Positions 1 through 5,998 are shown, numbered from the stretch's first letter. The stretch is 6,700 bases of DNA from an uncultured Collinsella sp. (GCA_902470065.1 CABRFA010000029.1:1-6700); one strand, 5' to 3'. Program-made: numbers and translations. Notes: a model not told the origin generated them from the sequence alone.

Positions 1-767
1 CGGCGCAGGAATGTCCGCTTGCGACGTGCGAGATCACCACGCCGTCGAGCATCACAGCAGACGAGGCGCGCATGCGTCTCGTGCAGGTCATGGCCGCGCT
101 GGCGGCCGATGCGGGCATGCCAGGTGCGCTTGTGCCTGCGGCTGCTGTGCTGAGCTGCGTGGTCCCGGCGCTCGAGCGCCCGTGGAAGGTGGCGCTTTCC
201 CGCACCTGCACGGGGCGCGTGCTCACCGTGGGGCCGGGCCTCAAGACCGGCATGCCCGTGCACTACGACGATCCGGCCGAGATCGGTCCCGACCGCATCG
301 CCGATGCCGTGGCGGCCCGTGCCGTCTACGGCTCGCCGTGCATCGTGATCGACCTGGGCACGACGACCAATATCGAGGTGATCGACGCGCACGGCACCTT
401 TGTCGGCGGCGTCATCGCGCCCGGTCTGGCGCTCGGCGCCCGCTCGCTTTCGGCGGCAGCAGCGCGCCTGCCTCAGGTTGAGCCCTCGGCGCCGACACAC
501 GTCATCGGCCGCAACACGCGCGAGGCCATGCGCTCGGGCGTGGTTCTGGGCGAGGTGGCCCGCATCGACGGCATGCTCGACATGGTGCTTGCCGAGATGC
601 GTGCGACCAAGGCCGCGGGGGAGGGCGATGTGCCCATCGTCATTACCGGCGACGATGCCGAGGCACTTGCGGCGCTGGTCGGCCATAGCCTGACGGTCGA
701 TGACGCGTTGACGCTGCGGGGTCTCGCCGAGCTCTACCACATCAACCAAAAGCCCCGCCGCGCGTAG
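1..767 (+). CDS. coaX: Type III pantothenate kinase, 5' end outside the window
   Basis: CoaX phosphorylates pantothenate with ATP, the first step of coenzyme A synthesis in the cytoplasm. The frame is open from base 3 and stops with TAG at 765-767, giving 254 visible residues. Family hallmarks seen are VGPGLKTGMP (228-257), a DP-x-EIG-x-DR block just after it, DLGTTTN (from 351), which corresponds to the second nucleotide-binding motif of the ASKHA fold, GGVIAPG (405-425), a VIGRNT-x-EAM-x-SG block, and a C-terminal LTLRGL segment. The first visible residues align with about residue 20 of the family, so I infer that some 18-22 residues, including the N-terminal DxGNT phosphate-binding motif, lie before the window. 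The ATG at 72 is internal and should not be taken as the start. Nothing looks broken in the visible part. Confidence 0.93.
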   Translation, partial: AQECPLATCEITTPSSITADEARMRLVQVMAALAADAGMPGALVPAAAVLSCVVPALERPWKVALSRTCTGRVLTVGPGLKTGMPVHYDDPAEIGPDRIADAVAARAVYGSPCIVIDLGTTTNIEVIDAHGTFVGGVIAPGLALGARSLSAAAARLPQVEPSAPTHVIGRNTREAMRSGVVLGEVARIDGMLDMVLAEMRATKAAGEGDVPIVITGDDAEALAALVGHSLTVDDALTLRGLAELYHINQKPRRA

Positions 768-777
768 GGCGGGGGCT
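751..777 (+). terminator. GC-rich hairpin over the coaX stop codon, possible terminator
   Basis: AGCCCCGCC (751-759) pairs with GGCGGGGGCT (768-777), with one bulged G and an 8-base loop that contains the stop codon. The stem is very stable but is not followed by a T run, so as an intrinsic terminator it is incomplete. It could protect the 3' end of the mRNA or act with other factors. A separate promoter follows at 806-814, which fits the coaX transcript ending here. Confidence 0.45.
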
Positions 778-805
778 GGTGGGATAAGCGCCCCTACCTT
801 TCACC

Positions 806-814
806 TGCTACAAT
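806..814 (+). promoter_or_regulatory. Extended -10 promoter for comEB
   Basis: TGCTACAAT combines a TG extended -10 element (806-807) with TACAAT (809-814), which differs from TATAAT at one base. I see no good -35 hexamer about 17 bases upstream, as is common for extended -10 promoters. The predicted transcript would start near 821, giving a leader of roughly 28 bases before the ATG at 849. The upstream ATG at 813 overlaps the -10 element and would lie before the transcript start. Confidence 0.55.
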
Positions 815-835
815 GGGTCAAACTATTGCGATTTC

Positions 836-840
836 GGAGG
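836..840 (+). promoter_or_regulatory. Ribosome binding site that sets the comEB start
   Basis: GGAGG ends 8 bases before the ATG at 849. The alternative in-frame ATG at 813 has no comparable site and overlaps the promoter -10, so 849 is chosen. Confidence 0.75.
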
Positions 841-848
841 TGTCTGCC

Positions 849-1373
849 ATGTCGGACGATCTTCATCAAACCGCGTCGGGCAAGCGCCGCGACGTCATTA
901 GCTGGGATGAGTTCTTTATGAGCGTGGCCATCGCCGCGCAGCGCCGCAGTAAGGACCCCAACACGCAGGTGGGCGCGTGCATCGCCAACACCAACCACCG
1001 CATCCTTTCGGTGGGCTACAACGGTACGCCCTCAGCGCTCAACGACGACTTTTTCCCGTGGGGCACGAGCGACGACCCGTTGCAGGATAAGCACAACTAC
1101 GTGGTGCATGCCGAGGCCAACGCCGTGCTCAACTACCGCGGCTCGCTCAAGGACCTTGAGGGTTCCACGGTCTACGTCACGCTGTTTCCGTGCCACGACT
1201 GCGCCAAGATCCTGGCGCAGGTGGGCGTGGGCGAGGTCGTCTACCTGGACAATAAGTATGCCGACACCGATGACGGTCGTATCAGCCGCCGCATTCTCGA
1301 CTCTTGCGGCATCAGCTACCGCCAGGTTATCGTCGATGTCCAGATTGGTACCGGGGGACAGGCTCAGCAGTAG
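849..1373 (+). CDS. comEB: dCMP deaminase (ComEB-type, zinc-dependent)
   Basis: The protein (174 residues) belongs to the cytidine/deoxycytidylate deaminase family, which converts dCMP to dUMP, feeding thymidylate synthesis in the cytoplasm. Seen in order: a WDEFFM segment (residues 19-24) typical of the N-terminal helix, DPNTQVGA (37-44), GYNG (56-59), HAE (87-89) with the zinc-binding His and catalytic Glu, and PCHDC (114-118) with the two zinc-binding Cys. Length fits ComEB/dCMP deaminases. In competent Gram-positive bacteria the homologue is encoded in the comE locus, but no competence gene is visible here, so a nucleotide-metabolism role is the safer reading. The start at 849 is set by GGAGG and an extended -10 promoter. 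The last nine residues (from Ile166, IGTGGQAQQ) overlap a palindromic repeat and look like an added tail. Confidence 0.93.
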   Translation: MSDDLHQTASGKRRDVISWDEFFMSVAIAAQRRSKDPNTQVGACIANTNHRILSVGYNGTPSALNDDFFPWGTSDDPLQDKHNYVVHAEANAVLNYRGSLKDLEGSTVYVTLFPCHDCAKILAQVGVGEVVYLDNKYADTDDGRISRRILDSCGISYRQVIVDVQIGTGGQAQQ

Positions 1374-1383
1374 CGCGTGCCAA
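1345..1383 (+). repeat. Degenerate palindromic element, core GGGGACAGGC, over the comEB stop
   Basis: TTGGTAC (1345-1351) pairs with GTGCCAA (1377-1383) with one G-U wobble. Between them lies GGGGGACAGGC (1353-1363) and the comEB stop codon. The ten-base core GGGGACAGGC is identical to that in the element at 2763-2797, and the left arm plus core (TTGGT, then GGGGG, A or T, CAGG) matches the element at 5023-5056. I read it as a decayed copy of the same small family. The stem alone is weak; the support comes from the shared core and arm. Confidence 0.45.
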
Positions 1384-1395
1384 CGCCAGCTGGCG
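1384..1395. other. Perfect 12-base palindrome downstream of comEB
   Basis: CGCCAGCTGGCG reads the same on both strands and directly abuts the right arm of the preceding repeat. It could be a protein binding site or part of a 3' structure. A palindrome this long is rarely seen by chance in a short gap, but its GC content makes it less surprising. The rest of 1396-1490 shows only an 8-base direct repeat, CATGGCTG, at 1458 and 1480. Confidence 0.3.
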
Positions 1396-1490
1396 GCAAA
1401 ACAGCCAACAAGAGACCCGTCCCAAATTGACTGCTCGTGAAAGTCGTGTCCGCACGCATGGCTGGCGCCTAAGCGGGTACATGGCTGTAG

Positions 1491-1496
1491 TAACAT
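1491..1496 (+). promoter_or_regulatory. Weak candidate -10 for the NifU-like gene
   Basis: TAACAT lies in the only slightly AT-rich patch of this gap and matches TATAAT at four of six positions. No convincing -35 is seen. If real, the hairpin at 1507-1522 would fall in the leader of this transcript. Confidence 0.22.
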
Positions 1497-1506
1497 AGCC
1501 CCTGTC

Positions 1507-1527
1507 CGCGGGCGTGCCCGCGTTATT
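1507..1527 (+). terminator. Hairpin followed by TTATT, terminator or leader structure
   Basis: CGCGGGC (1507-1513) is the inverse of GCCCGCG (1516-1522). Because the centre is only two bases, about six pairs with a four-base loop can form. TTATT follows. It may end transcription from comEB or act as an attenuator for the gene at 1545, whose start lies 22 bases beyond the stem. Confidence 0.4.
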
Positions 1528-1544
1528 GTGAGAAAGGAGCCCCT

Positions 1545-1823
1545 GTGGCTGTTAACGAAGAGCTGCTTAAGAAGGTTCTTGAAGAGATTCGCCCCAACCT
1601 GCAGGCCGACGGCGGCGATATGGAGTATGTGGGCGTCGACGACGAGGGCGTCGTCAAGCTGGAGCTGCAGGGCGCCTGCGCCGGCTGCCCCATGAGCTCG
1701 CTAACCCTTTCCATGGGTATCGAGCGTATCCTGAAGGAGCATGTGCCCGGCGTTACCCGCGTCGAGCAGGTCAATGCTTCCGGCGAGGCCGAGGACCTGT
1801 ACGACGAGTACGCGCCGTTCTAA
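1545..1823 (+). CDS. NifU-like Fe-S cluster scaffold/carrier protein (Nfu domain)
   Basis: This 92-residue protein is essentially a single NifU C-terminal (Nfu) domain. Such proteins hold a [4Fe-4S] cluster, usually bridged between two subunits, and pass it to target enzymes in the cytoplasm. Visible hallmarks are IRPNLQADGGD (residues 15-25), a V-x-L-x-L-x-GAC-x-GCP segment with the cluster-binding Cys45 and Cys48, and an amphipathic helix MGIERILKEH before a VPGV turn. The tail is acidic. Translation starts with GTG: AAAGGAG (1533-1539) lies 5 bases upstream and no ATG is better placed. No isc, suf or nif genes are adjacent in the window, so it appears stand-alone. Flanking hairpins suggest a single-gene transcript. 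Confidence 0.92.
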   Translation: MAVNEELLKKVLEEIRPNLQADGGDMEYVGVDDEGVVKLELQGACAGCPMSSLTLSMGIERILKEHVPGVTRVEQVNASGEAEDLYDEYAPF

Positions 1824-1872
1824 GATGCGAAAGCTGCGGACGGTACGCTCCGTATAGACGTTACGCCCAAAT

Positions 1873-1908
1873 ATGCGGCTGCGAGCGCAAGGCCCGTGGC
1901 CGCATTTG
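1873..1908 (+). terminator. Hairpin between the NifU-like gene and lgt, possible terminator
   Basis: ATGCGGC (1873-1879) pairs with GCCGCAT (1899-1905), followed by TTTG. The 19-base loop can itself fold (TGCG-AG-CGCA, or GGCC-CGT-GGCC as an alternative). This fits a modest terminator for the preceding gene or a leader structure for lgt. The structure lies inside the in-frame upstream extension of lgt, which argues that this stretch is not coding. The bases 1824-1872 hold only a weak TATAGA (1853) with no partner -35. Confidence 0.38.
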
Positions 1909-1920
1909 TATGTAGGGAGC

Positions 1921-1926
1921 AGGGGG
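1921..1926 (+). promoter_or_regulatory. Ribosome binding site that sets the lgt start
   Basis: AGGGGG ends 6 bases before the ATG at 1933. The upstream in-frame ATG at 1873 would add 20 residues unlike the family N-terminus and has no such site. Confidence 0.7.
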
Positions 1927-1932
1927 ATCGAT

Positions 1933-2754
1933 ATGCTCAACGACCTCTACCATATGCTTGATCCCGTCGCGATCTCGGCGGGCCCCATCACGATCTACTG
2001 GTACGGCCTGGCCTACGTGATCGGCGCTCTGCTTACGGCGGTCGTTATGTACCGCACGCAGCGTTGTTGGGGTTTCGACATTACAATCGATGACCTGACG
2101 AGCGTCGTGGTCGGCGCGGTCTTCGGCCTCATCATCGGCGCGCGCCTGTTCTACGTCGTCTTTTACGGCGATGGCTACTATTGGACCCACCCGCTCGAGA
2201 TCTTTGCCACCAACGAGGGCGGCATGAGCTTCCACGGCGGCCTGGTCGGCGGCATCTTGGGCGGTATCATCGTGTGCCGCATGTATAAGCTCGACGCCTG
2301 GACCATCGCCGACCTTGCCGTGATCGGCGCCCCGCTGGCCCTGTGCCTGGGCCGTTGTGCCAATTTCGTCAACGGTGAGCTGTGGGGTAAGCCGACCGAT
2401 CTGCCCTGGGGTGTGGTCTTTGGCGGCACCGCGGGCGATATGCCGCGTCATCCTTCCCAGCTCTATGAGGCATTCCTAGAGGGCGTCGTGCTCTTCTGTA
2501 TTTTGCAGGTGCTCAGCCGCAAAAAGCCGCTACTTCCCCAGGGTACGTTTATGGGCGTGTTCGTGATGGGGTACGGCATCGTCCGCTTTCTCGTTGAGTT
2601 CGTGCGCGTGCCCGATGCCCAGCTGGGTTATCTGCTGGGAGGCGTTATCACCATGGGCCAGCTGCTGAGCCTGCCGCTCGTAATCGCGGGCCTGGCACTC
2701 ATCATCTTCGCCCGTCGCCGCAACCAGCCCCAGCGCGTCTACCTGGACGCCTAA
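1933..2754 (+). CDS. lgt: Prolipoprotein diacylglyceryl transferase
   Basis: Lgt transfers the diacylglyceryl group of phosphatidylglycerol to the lipobox cysteine of prolipoproteins, the first step of lipoprotein maturation in the cytoplasmic membrane. The 273 residues are mainly hydrophobic, consistent with the seven-helix family. Seen in order: IYWYGLAY (21-28) with the conserved Tyr24, GARLFYV (69-75), MSFHGGLVGG (98-107) with the essential His101, GRCANFVNGELWG (140-152) with Arg141 and Asn144 of the Lgt signature, RHPSQLYEA (172-180), and RFLVEFVR (218-225) with Arg218 and Glu222, which match the conserved C-terminal Arg and Glu of the E. coli enzyme. All expected key residues are present, so it should be active. 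The start at ATG 1933 is supported by AGGGGG. A palindromic element follows nine bases after the stop. Confidence 0.97.
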   Translation: MLNDLYHMLDPVAISAGPITIYWYGLAYVIGALLTAVVMYRTQRCWGFDITIDDLTSVVVGAVFGLIIGARLFYVVFYGDGYYWTHPLEIFATNEGGMSFHGGLVGGILGGIIVCRMYKLDAWTIADLAVIGAPLALCLGRCANFVNGELWGKPTDLPWGVVFGGTAGDMPRHPSQLYEAFLEGVVLFCILQVLSRKKPLLPQGTFMGVFVMGYGIVRFLVEFVRVPDAQLGYLLGGVITMGQLLSLPLVIAGLALIIFARRRNQPQRVYLDA

Positions 2755-2762
2755 CCACCAAA

Positions 2763-2800
2763 ACCACCACAAAGGGGACAGGCACCTTTGTGGTGGTCTT
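2763..2800 (+). repeat. Perfect 13-bp palindromic element, core GGGGACAGGC; also a plausible terminator
   Basis: ACCACCACAAAGG (2763-2775) pairs perfectly with CCTTTGTGGTGGT (2785-2797) around the loop GGACAGGCA, then CTT. The core GGGGACAGGC (2774-2783) recurs exactly at 1354-1363, and a variant lies in the palindrome at 5023-5056, so I class it as a repeat. It is also well placed to end the lgt transcript, although the following T run is minimal. No promoter for the next gene is evident between here and 2837. Confidence 0.6.
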
Positions 2801-2837
2801 GCCGAGTTTGATAGGTTTCTAGAAAGGCTTTCGGACT

Positions 2838-5021
2838 GTGAAGGATTCCGACCTCTCCACAACGGCTGCGCGCGACGCTGCCCGCATCGTCTGGTTTAAG
2901 CGCTACCCCGCCAAGCAGACGCTCGTCGCATTTTTGCTCGCGCTTTTGGCGACCACGGCGTTTTCCATCGATCCCGCCCCGGTGTCGAGCAACGCAGTCT
3001 TGGCAATTGACCCCAAAGCCTCGGGCATGCTGTACGTGTGCTACGAGGTGCTCCTCTCGTTTGCCGGCCATACCGACGCGGTCATGCTGCTTGCACTTGC
3101 CTGTCTGCTCACCTTGCCGTTTCGCTACGTATTCTTTGGCCGCGGCGACGCTTGGCGTCCCTCGGTGATCCTCCCGTCGCTGTTCTTTGCCGTCTGCATG
3201 GTGTTTGGCCGCAGCTACGACCTCACCGATTCGGCCGAGATCGTGCTCGGCGACAAGGCCCGCATCATCTGCGCCTGGATAGGCGGTGCGGGCTGGATGC
3301 TCTTGGCGGTCGTTGCCTTCTACCTTGCCTTTGAGTGTCTAGATTGGCTGAGCTCTCGGCGCATTCCGTTTTCCGAAGCGCACTTTGGCCGCGTATGGCG
3401 CGTGGCTCACGCCGTGCTCTCGGTCCATCCCTTTGCCGGGCCCTTCCTGGTTCTTATGATCGCCTGGGCGCCCACGCTCATCGCTTCGCTGCCCGGCCTT
3501 TTTATGGGAGATACGGGTGCGCAGATTCGCCAGTGGTTCAACTACCCCAATGGCACGAGTGACTACCTGCGTCTGCTCAATCCCAATGTGTTGCTCAACG
3601 GACATCACCCCGTGGCGCACACGGCTATCATCGGTTCGTGCGTCCAGCTGGGGCTTTCACTGTTCAATAGCGCCAACGCAGGTCTTGCCATCTACACTTG
3701 TGCCCAATTCGTCATCACCGCCGCCTGCATGTCCTATTCCATATCGTCGCTGCGCAAGCTGGGCGTGAGCCTGCCGGTCCGCGGCGTCATCTTGCTGTTC
3801 TTTGCGTTTATGCCGATGTTCTCCAACTACGCGGTGCTGCTGACCAAAGATGTACTTTTTGCCGATGCGTTTTTGGTACTGCTCGTTCAGACCGTCAAGC
3901 TCGTGGCATGTGGCCTACCCCGTCGCGATGCCAATGCCGAGCGTGCGGGCGAACAGAAGCCCGTGCTCTTTGCGCGCCATGACTGGCTGTTGCTCGTGCT
4001 GGGTGCCATGGGTTCCACGTTTTTGCGCAATGGCGGCCTGGTCTTTCCGTTGGCGGCCTGCGTGATTGCGGCGGCGTTTTGCGCCTGGGATGTACATGTC
4101 GCTTGTCGTGCGGCTAAGCAGATGGGCACCACGGTCTCATGCGCCACGTCGCGCTTCCGCTGGGTCGGCGTGCTCGCAGTGCTTGCGCTCTGCCTTGTCT
4201 CCAACATGTATTTCACCAAGGTATTTATGCCGGCGCACGATATCACGCCGGGCTCCAAGCGCGAGATCCTCTCGATTCCGTTTCAACAGACGGCACGCTT
4301 CGTCCAAAAGCACGATGGCCTCAACTCGGGCGTCAACCCCACGGTTAAGGAGGACGGCACCATCGTGGAAGCTCCCTGCGACGGCTTGGTGACCGATGAG
4401 GAGCGCGCTGTGATTGATCGCGTGCTTAAGTACGAGAACCTGGGCCGTCGCTACAACCCCGACAAGTCGGATGCCGTCAAAAACTGCTTCAATGAGTACG
4501 CCTCACAGGAGGACATCAAGGCCTATTTTGAGGTGTGGGCCCAGATGTTCAAAAGGGACCCCGAGTGCTATATCTCGGCGCTCGTCAATAACTACTACGG
4601 GTACTTCTATCCGAGCGCTCGCGATGCGTGGGTCTACAGCACCGCGCGCAGTGCCGAGATCATGGCGAAGCCCGATAACCTCAAGTACTTTGACTTCCAT
4701 CCGGTCGATAGCAAGGTTGTGCGCTGGTGCGACCACCTGATTAACCTGTACCGCGTGGCGGTGCAGCGCATCCCGTTTATCTCGCTCACCATGAGCTCGG
4801 CCACCTATGTGTGGATCATGGTCGTCGTGGTGGTTTACCTGTTGCGCCGCCATTTGTGGCGCGCGCTGGCTATCTGGATACCGCTGCTGGGCGTGCTCGC
4901 CGTGTGCCTGATCGGTCCATGTAACGGCTCGACCTACATGCGCTACCTGTACCCGGTCATCGCCTGCATGCCTTTTGCCATCGGTGCCACGATCACCCGC
5001 AGCGACTTCCTCTGGTTCTAA
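2838..5021 (+). CDS. Large polytopic membrane protein, DUF6020-like, possible GT-C-type glycosyltransferase
   Basis: The 727-residue protein has about twelve or more hydrophobic segments (roughly 28-45, 80-98, 108-124, 143-166, 200-218, 282-300, 314-332, 339-356, 398-418, 441-460, 648-670, 675-695, 702-718). A long polar region at about 465-640 is probably outside the membrane. I recognise a DUF6020-like pattern: PGLFMGDTGAQ (219-229) after a membrane segment, HHPVAHT (256-262), LTKDVLFAD (335-343), FLRNGG (395-400) and SIPFQQTAR (479-487). An acidic residue (here Asp225) in an outer loop after a membrane helix, and the overall layout, recall GT-C lipid-linked-sugar transferases such as ArnT and PMT. 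That link is inference; no substrate can be named. The GTG at 2838 has only a weak site (AGAAAGG, 10 bases away), so the start is less certain than for its neighbours. Palindromic elements of one family lie before and after it. Confidence 0.72.
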   Translation: MKDSDLSTTAARDAARIVWFKRYPAKQTLVAFLLALLATTAFSIDPAPVSSNAVLAIDPKASGMLYVCYEVLLSFAGHTDAVMLLALACLLTLPFRYVFFGRGDAWRPSVILPSLFFAVCMVFGRSYDLTDSAEIVLGDKARIICAWIGGAGWMLLAVVAFYLAFECLDWLSSRRIPFSEAHFGRVWRVAHAVLSVHPFAGPFLVLMIAWAPTLIASLPGLFMGDTGAQIRQWFNYPNGTSDYLRLLNPNVLLNGHHPVAHTAIIGSCVQLGLSLFNSANAGLAIYTCAQFVITAACMSYSISSLRKLGVSLPVRGVILLFFAFMPMFSNYAVLLTKDVLFADAFLVLLVQTVKLVACGLPRRDANAERAGEQKPVLFARHDWLLLVLGAMGSTFLRNGGLVFPLAACVIAAAFCAWDVHVACRAAKQMGTTVSCATSRFRWVGVLAVLALCLVSNMYFTKVFMPAHDITPGSKREILSIPFQQTARFVQKHDGLNSGVNPTVKEDGTIVEAPCDGLVTDEERAVIDRVLKYENLGRRYNPDKSDAVKNCFNEYASQEDIKAYFEVWAQMFKRDPECYISALVNNYYGYFYPSARDAWVYSTARSAEIMAKPDNLKYFDFHPVDSKVVRWCDHLINLYRVAVQRIPFISLTMSSATYVWIMVVVVVYLLRRHLWRALAIWIPLLGVLAVCLIGPCNGSTYMRYLYPVIACMPFAIGATITRSDFLWF

Positions 5022-5022
5022 C

Positions 5023-5056
5023 TTGGTGCATTGGGGGTCAGGTTTCTTTGCACCAA
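5023..5056 (+). repeat. Palindromic element, core GGGGGTCAGG, after the DUF6020-like gene
   Basis: TTGGTGCA (5023-5030) pairs perfectly with TGCACCAA (5049-5056) around an 18-base loop containing GGGGGTCAGG (5033-5042). Aligned with the element at 2763-2797, the pattern is CA, two A/T bases, a G run, A or T, CAGG, a short pyrimidine-rich spacer, then TTTG and the return arm. A second partial core, GGGGTCA, follows at 5058-5064. It begins one base after the stop codon and may also shape the mRNA 3' end, but there is no T run after it. Confidence 0.55.
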
Positions 5057-5110
5057 AGGGGTCATCATCACGACGCCTTCATTTTGGGGTTTATCTCGCA
5101 GGCCAGTAGG

Positions 5111-5137
5111 TATATCATAACGACGTTTGTTTATATT
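5111..5137 (+). promoter_or_regulatory. AT-rich candidate promoter region for yebC
   Basis: TATCAT (5113-5118), five of six matches to TATAAT, and TATATT (5132-5137) are both possible -10 elements in the most AT-rich patch before yebC. Neither has a clear -35. A strong promoter is expected because yebC codon use looks like that of a highly expressed gene, but the exact site cannot be chosen from sequence. Confidence 0.33.
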
Positions 5138-5161
5138 GCCCGAGCATCTGCGCTGGGCTTT
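5138..5161 (+). other. Hairpin in the yebC leader
   Basis: GCCC-AGC (5138-5145, with G5142 bulged) pairs with GCTGGGC (5152-5158) around a 6-base loop, followed by TTT. It sits just downstream of the candidate -10 elements and 28 bases before the yebC start. It resembles a short terminator or attenuator stem, but the three-base T run is weak. Confidence 0.35.
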
Positions 5162-5186
5162 AGGTCGAAACCGATAGGAGACACGT

Positions 5187-5993
5187 ATGTCCGGACACTC
5201 TAAGTGGGCCACAACCAAGCATCGTAAGGGCGCGCAGGACGCCAAGCGTTCCGCCCTCTTCTCCAAGCTCAGCCGCAACATCACCGTTGCTGCCCGTCTC
5301 GGCGGTGACCCGCTGCCCGAGAACAACGCCAGCCTCGCCGCTGCCGTTGCCAAGGCCAAGGCTCAGTCCATGCCTAAGGACAAGATCAAGTCCGCTATCG
5401 ACAAGGCTTTTGGCTCGGGTGCTGACGCCGCCGTCTACGAGAACATCGTGTACGAGGGCTACGGTCCCGCCGGTGTCGCCGTCTACGTCGACTGCCTGAC
5501 CGACAACCGCAACCGTACCGCCGCTGATGTCCGTTCCGCCTTCTCCCACGCTGGTGGCAACCTGGGCACCTCCGGCTCCGTCGCCTTCCAGTTTGAGCGC
5601 AAGGGCCAGATCGTCGTCGCCAAGGAGATCCTGGACGAGAACGCCAAGAAGGAGACCATGATCGCCAACGGTGCTGCCGGTGACGAGGATGAGTTCATGA
5701 TGGCCATCGCCGAGGCCGGCGGCGAGGACTACGAGGACGCCGGCGAGGAGTGGATCGTCTGGACTACTGCCAACGAGGTCATGGCTGTCTCCAAGGCGCT
5801 CGAGGAGCAGGGCGTCCAGGTCAAGGGCTCCGAGACCACCATGGTCCCGACCACCCCGACCGAGGTCTCCGGCGCCGACGCCAAGAAGGTTCAGCGCCTC
5901 ATCGACCGTCTTGAGGAGCTCGACGACGTCCAGGATGTTTACAGCACCATGGACATGACCGACGAGGTCATCGCTGCCCTCGAGGAGGAGTAG
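5187..5993 (+). CDS. yebC: YebC/TACO1 family protein
   Basis: The protein (268 residues) carries the family N-terminus SGHSKW (2-7), KHRKGAQDAKR (11-21) and FSKL (25-28), then YEGYGPAGVAVYV (89-101), LTDNRNRTAADVR (104-116), GGNLGTSGSVAF (123-134) and LEELDDVQDVY (242-252). It is cytoplasmic. Members are often labelled transcriptional regulators, but mitochondrial TACO1 acts in translation and bacterial members have been linked to relief of ribosome stalling at proline-rich stretches. It is about 20 residues longer than the usual 240-250, with an extra Lys/Glu/Asp-rich stretch around 145-168. All Lys codons I checked are AAG, and the frequent CGT/CGC, GCC/GCT and GTC/GTT suggest high expression, unlike the DUF6020-like neighbour. 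AGGAG (5176-5180) lies 6 bases before the ATG. Usual ruvCAB neighbours are not visible. A strong terminator follows. Confidence 0.96.
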   Translation: MSGHSKWATTKHRKGAQDAKRSALFSKLSRNITVAARLGGDPLPENNASLAAAVAKAKAQSMPKDKIKSAIDKAFGSGADAAVYENIVYEGYGPAGVAVYVDCLTDNRNRTAADVRSAFSHAGGNLGTSGSVAFQFERKGQIVVAKEILDENAKKETMIANGAAGDEDEFMMAIAEAGGEDYEDAGEEWIVWTTANEVMAVSKALEEQGVQVKGSETTMVPTTPTEVSGADAKKVQRLIDRLEELDDVQDVYSTMDMTDEVIAALEEE

Positions 5994-5998
5994 CGCCC

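Noticed and set aside
11..481. 156-codon plus-strand frame overlapping coaX
   Set aside because: Its Arg/Ala/Gly/His-rich product is an out-of-frame reading of coaX, whose motifs lie in the third frame.
813..848. Upstream start for comEB at ATG 813
   Set aside because: This ATG overlaps the TACAAT -10 element and has no ribosome binding site; ATG 849 follows GGAGG.
1427..1432. TTGACT as a -35 element
   Set aside because: No acceptable -10 hexamer is found 16-18 bases downstream.
1500..1509. Possible minus-strand copy of the repeat core (CCTGTCC)
   Set aside because: It matches only seven of nine core bases and has no arms like those of the other copies.
1873..1932. Upstream start for lgt at ATG 1873
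   Set aside because: It would add 20 residues unlike Lgt N-termini, lies in a hairpin and lacks a ribosome binding site; ATG 1933 has AGGGGG at 6 bases.
1861..2451. 196-codon open frame on the minus strand opposite lgt
   Set aside because: lgt is certain on the plus strand; the antisense product is His/Asp/Ala-rich with no recognisable domain.
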